A stretch of 64,000 nt of DNA from JAXLRU01 sp046330935. Lineage in GTDB: Bacteria > Actinomycetota > Actinomycetes > Actinomycetales > Kineosporiaceae. The position numbers and the translations under genes were made by a program. Location of the stretch: assembly GCA_046330935.1 (NCBI GenBank), contig JAXLRU010000007.1, forward strand, positions 62,001-126,000. Reading direction: 5' to 3'. This document shows positions 62,452-64,000 of this stretch, in pieces (position 1 is the stretch's first letter; every line of letters starts with the position of its first letter). Under the pieces are notes generated by a model. That model did no database searches. It was not told the origin of the DNA and was given only the letters and a program-made list of their open reading frames with translations.

Positions 62452-63863
62452 CCACCACGCCCGTCTCCGGTCCGCACGGCGCTCGCGAGCTCGGCGACCC
62501 CACGCTTCACGCGAAGGCGCGCGACCACCTCTGGCTGCACTTCACGCGCCACTCCACCTTCGGGGAGGAGGGCCTGGGCGTCCCCCTGATCACCCGGGGC
62601 GAGGGCGCCTACGTCTACGACGACGCCGGCCGGCGCTACCTCGACGGCCTTGCCGGCCTGTTCGTCGTGCAGGTCGGGCACGGCCGGGAGGAGCTGGCCG
62701 AGGCCGCCGCCCGCCAGGCGCGCGAGCTCGCGTTCTTCCCGCTGTGGTCCTACGCCCACCCCCGAGCGGTGGAACTGGCCGACCGGCTCGCCGACTACGC
62801 CCCGGGCGACCTCAACCGCGTCTTCTTCACCACCGGCGGCGGCGAGGCGGTCGAGTCGGCGTGGAAGCTGGCCAAGCAGTACTGGCGCCTGCGCGGGCGC
62901 CCCGGCAAGCACAAGGTCGTCTCCCGGGCCGTCGCCTACCACGGCACCCCCCAGGGAGCGCTGTCGATCACCGGGATCCCCGCCGCCAAGGAGATGTTCG
63001 AGCCGCTGGTCCCCGGCGCCTTCAAGGTGCCCAACACCAACCTCTACCGGGCGCCGGAACACCTGCGCAGCGATCCCGAGGCGTTCGGGGTGTGGGCGGC
63101 CGATCGCATCGCCGAGGCGATCGAGTTCGAGGGGCCCGACACCGTGGCCGCCGTGTTCCTCGAACCGGTGCAGAACTCCGGCGGGTGCTTCCCTCCCCCG
63201 CCCGGCTACTTCGCCCGCGTCCGAGAGATCTGCGACCGCTACGACGTCCTGCTCGTCTCCGACGAGGTGATCTGCGCCTTCGGCCGGATCGGTGGCATGT
63301 TCGCCTGCACCGAGCTCGGCTACGAGCCCGACATCATCACCTGCGCCAAGGGCATGACCTCGGGCTACTCACCCATCGGGGCGATGGTCGTCAGCGACCG
63401 CGTCTTCGAGCCCTTCCGCGAGGGCGAGACGTCGTTCCCGCACGGCTACACCTTCGGGGGGCACCCCGTTTCCGCGGCCGTGGCCATGGCCAACCTCGAC
63501 ATCTTCGAGCGCGAAGGACTCAACGAGCACGTCCGCACCCACGCTCCGGCCTTCCGCGCCACGCTGGAGAAGCTGCTCGACCTGCCCATCGTCGGGGACG
63601 TGCGCGGCGAGGGGTTCTTCTACGGGATCGAACTGGTCAAGGACAAGGCGACGAGGGAGACCTTCGACGCCCAGGAGTGCGAGCGGCTCCTGCGCGGCTT
63701 CCTGTCGCGAGCCCTGTTCGAGGCGGGCCTGTACTGCCGCGCCGACGACCGCGGCGATCCCGTGATCCAGTTGGCACCCCCGCTGATTGTCGGGCAGCCC
63801 GAGTTCGACCTCATCGAGTCGGTGCTGCGCGACGTCCTGACCCGGGCATGGGCCCTGCTGTGA
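62448..63863 (+). CDS. Class III aminotransferase, putrescine/omega-amino acid:pyruvate type
   Basis: 471 residues from ATG 62448. Cofactor loop TTGGGEAVE (about 128-136), PLP-binding Asp at about 272 (VSDEVICAFGR) and Schiff-base Lys at about 301 (CAKGMTSGYSPIGA) are intact. The N-terminal LWLHFTRHS and the GGMFACTELGYEPDIIT segment resemble SpuC-type putrescine:pyruvate transaminases and beta-alanine:pyruvate transaminases. It would make 4-aminobutanal from putrescine for the dehydrogenase encoded at 60344. It is coupled to the regulator upstream and to a flavoprotein gene downstream. Putrescine versus beta-alanine preference cannot be read by eye. Confidence 0.9.
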   Translation: MTTTPVSGPHGARELGDPTLHAKARDHLWLHFTRHSTFGEEGLGVPLITRGEGAYVYDDAGRRYLDGLAGLFVVQVGHGREELAEAAARQARELAFFPLWSYAHPRAVELADRLADYAPGDLNRVFFTTGGGEAVESAWKLAKQYWRLRGRPGKHKVVSRAVAYHGTPQGALSITGIPAAKEMFEPLVPGAFKVPNTNLYRAPEHLRSDPEAFGVWAADRIAEAIEFEGPDTVAAVFLEPVQNSGGCFPPPPGYFARVREICDRYDVLLVSDEVICAFGRIGGMFACTELGYEPDIITCAKGMTSGYSPIGAMVVSDRVFEPFREGETSFPHGYTFGGHPVSAAVAMANLDIFEREGLNEHVRTHAPAFRATLEKLLDLPIVGDVRGEGFFYGIELVKDKATRETFDAQECERLLRGFLSRALFEAGLYCRADDRGDPVIQLAPPLIVGQPEFDLIESVLRDVLTRAWALL

Positions 63864-64000
63864 GCACCGCTGCGAACGCCGGCCCACCGGGCGGCTACCG
63901 CAGCCTGTCGCTGTGGCACGACCAGCTCGCCGACGCCGGCGTCGACGAGTTCGCCCCCCGCGAACCCTTGGACTCCTCCCCCGCCGAGGTCGACGTCTGC
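63860..64000 (+). CDS. FAD-dependent oxidoreductase, N-terminal fragment (cut by window edge)
   Basis: 47 residues visible from GTG 63860, which overlaps the transaminase stop (GTGA). The start GGYRSLSLWHDQLAD and the spacing up to DVC at the window edge resemble the N-terminus of PuuB-like DAO-family oxidases just before the FAD motif. The FAD-binding motif itself is outside the window, so the call rests on context and weak similarity. Confidence 0.6.
   Translation, partial: MSTAANAGPPGGYRSLSLWHDQLADAGVDEFAPREPLDSSPAEVDVC

Overview
The window is a very high G+C, densely packed stretch of chromosome from an actinobacterium. The order clgR-cinA-pgsA-rimO-ftsK-rnj-dapA-thyX, dapB-M16-pnp-rpsO-ribF-truB-rbfA-infB-ylxR-nusA-rimP, proS and ispG-rip1-dxr is the conserved actinobacterial core order known from mycobacteria and streptomycetes. 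A methyl-accepting chemotaxis protein says the organism is probably motile. A Kineosporiales-type bacterium (Kineococcus and relatives) would fit, but that is inference. No tRNA, rRNA, CRISPR array or prophage was seen.

Layout. 1-3046: the C-terminal part of an Lhr-type helicase and a Nei2/Fpg DNA glycosylase (DNA repair). 3083-6378: clgR regulator, cinA, pgsA and rimO. 6411-7959: a lipoprotein and a NYN-domain nuclease-like protein. 7946-14658: ftsK, RNase J, dapA and thyX. 14756-16370: GNAT acetyltransferase plus the AzlC/AzlD exporter pair. 16396-21401: dapB, M16 protease, polynucleotide phosphorylase and S15. 21539-29929: ribF, truB, rbfA, ylxP, infB, ylxR, nusA and rimP, i.e. translation and ribosome assembly. 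30104-39364: DUF4439 lipoprotein, proS, GNAT, chemotaxis receptor, ispG, site-2 protease and dxr. 39674-41890: MMPL transporter. Many neighbours overlap by 4 bases (GTGA or ATGA), which indicates tightly coupled operons.

From 41964 to the right edge the content changes to amine and polyamine use. There is a succinate-semialdehyde dehydrogenase divergent from a class III aminotransferase and an APC permease; an exported NlpC/P60 hydrolase behind a c-di-AMP (ydaO-type) riboswitch; a Tat-exported flavin amine oxidase; an mmsA-type dehydrogenase; a DAO-type flavoprotein; a complete polyamine ABC transporter (potC, potB, potA, potD); two aminobutyraldehyde-type dehydrogenases; an AsnC/Lrp regulator; a putrescine-type transaminase; and the start of a second DAO-type flavoprotein cut by the window edge. 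Together these could import putrescine or spermidine and oxidise it through aminobutyraldehyde and GABA to succinate, with a possible side branch through malonate semialdehyde.

Two things stand out at sequence level. First, several genes are broken by single-base shifts in or near homopolymers (ftsK twice, ribF, infB, and an IS transposase three times). In the essential genes the lengths return to exact codon multiples once the shifts are corrected, so sequencing or assembly error is the likeliest cause. Second, an ISL3-type insertion sequence with near-perfect ends and a perfect 8-base target duplication (AGATTGCC) sits in the promoter region of one aldehyde dehydrogenase, next to palindromes that look like operators for the local AsnC-family regulator. 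I did not find a clearly new defence, mobile or RNA-guided system.
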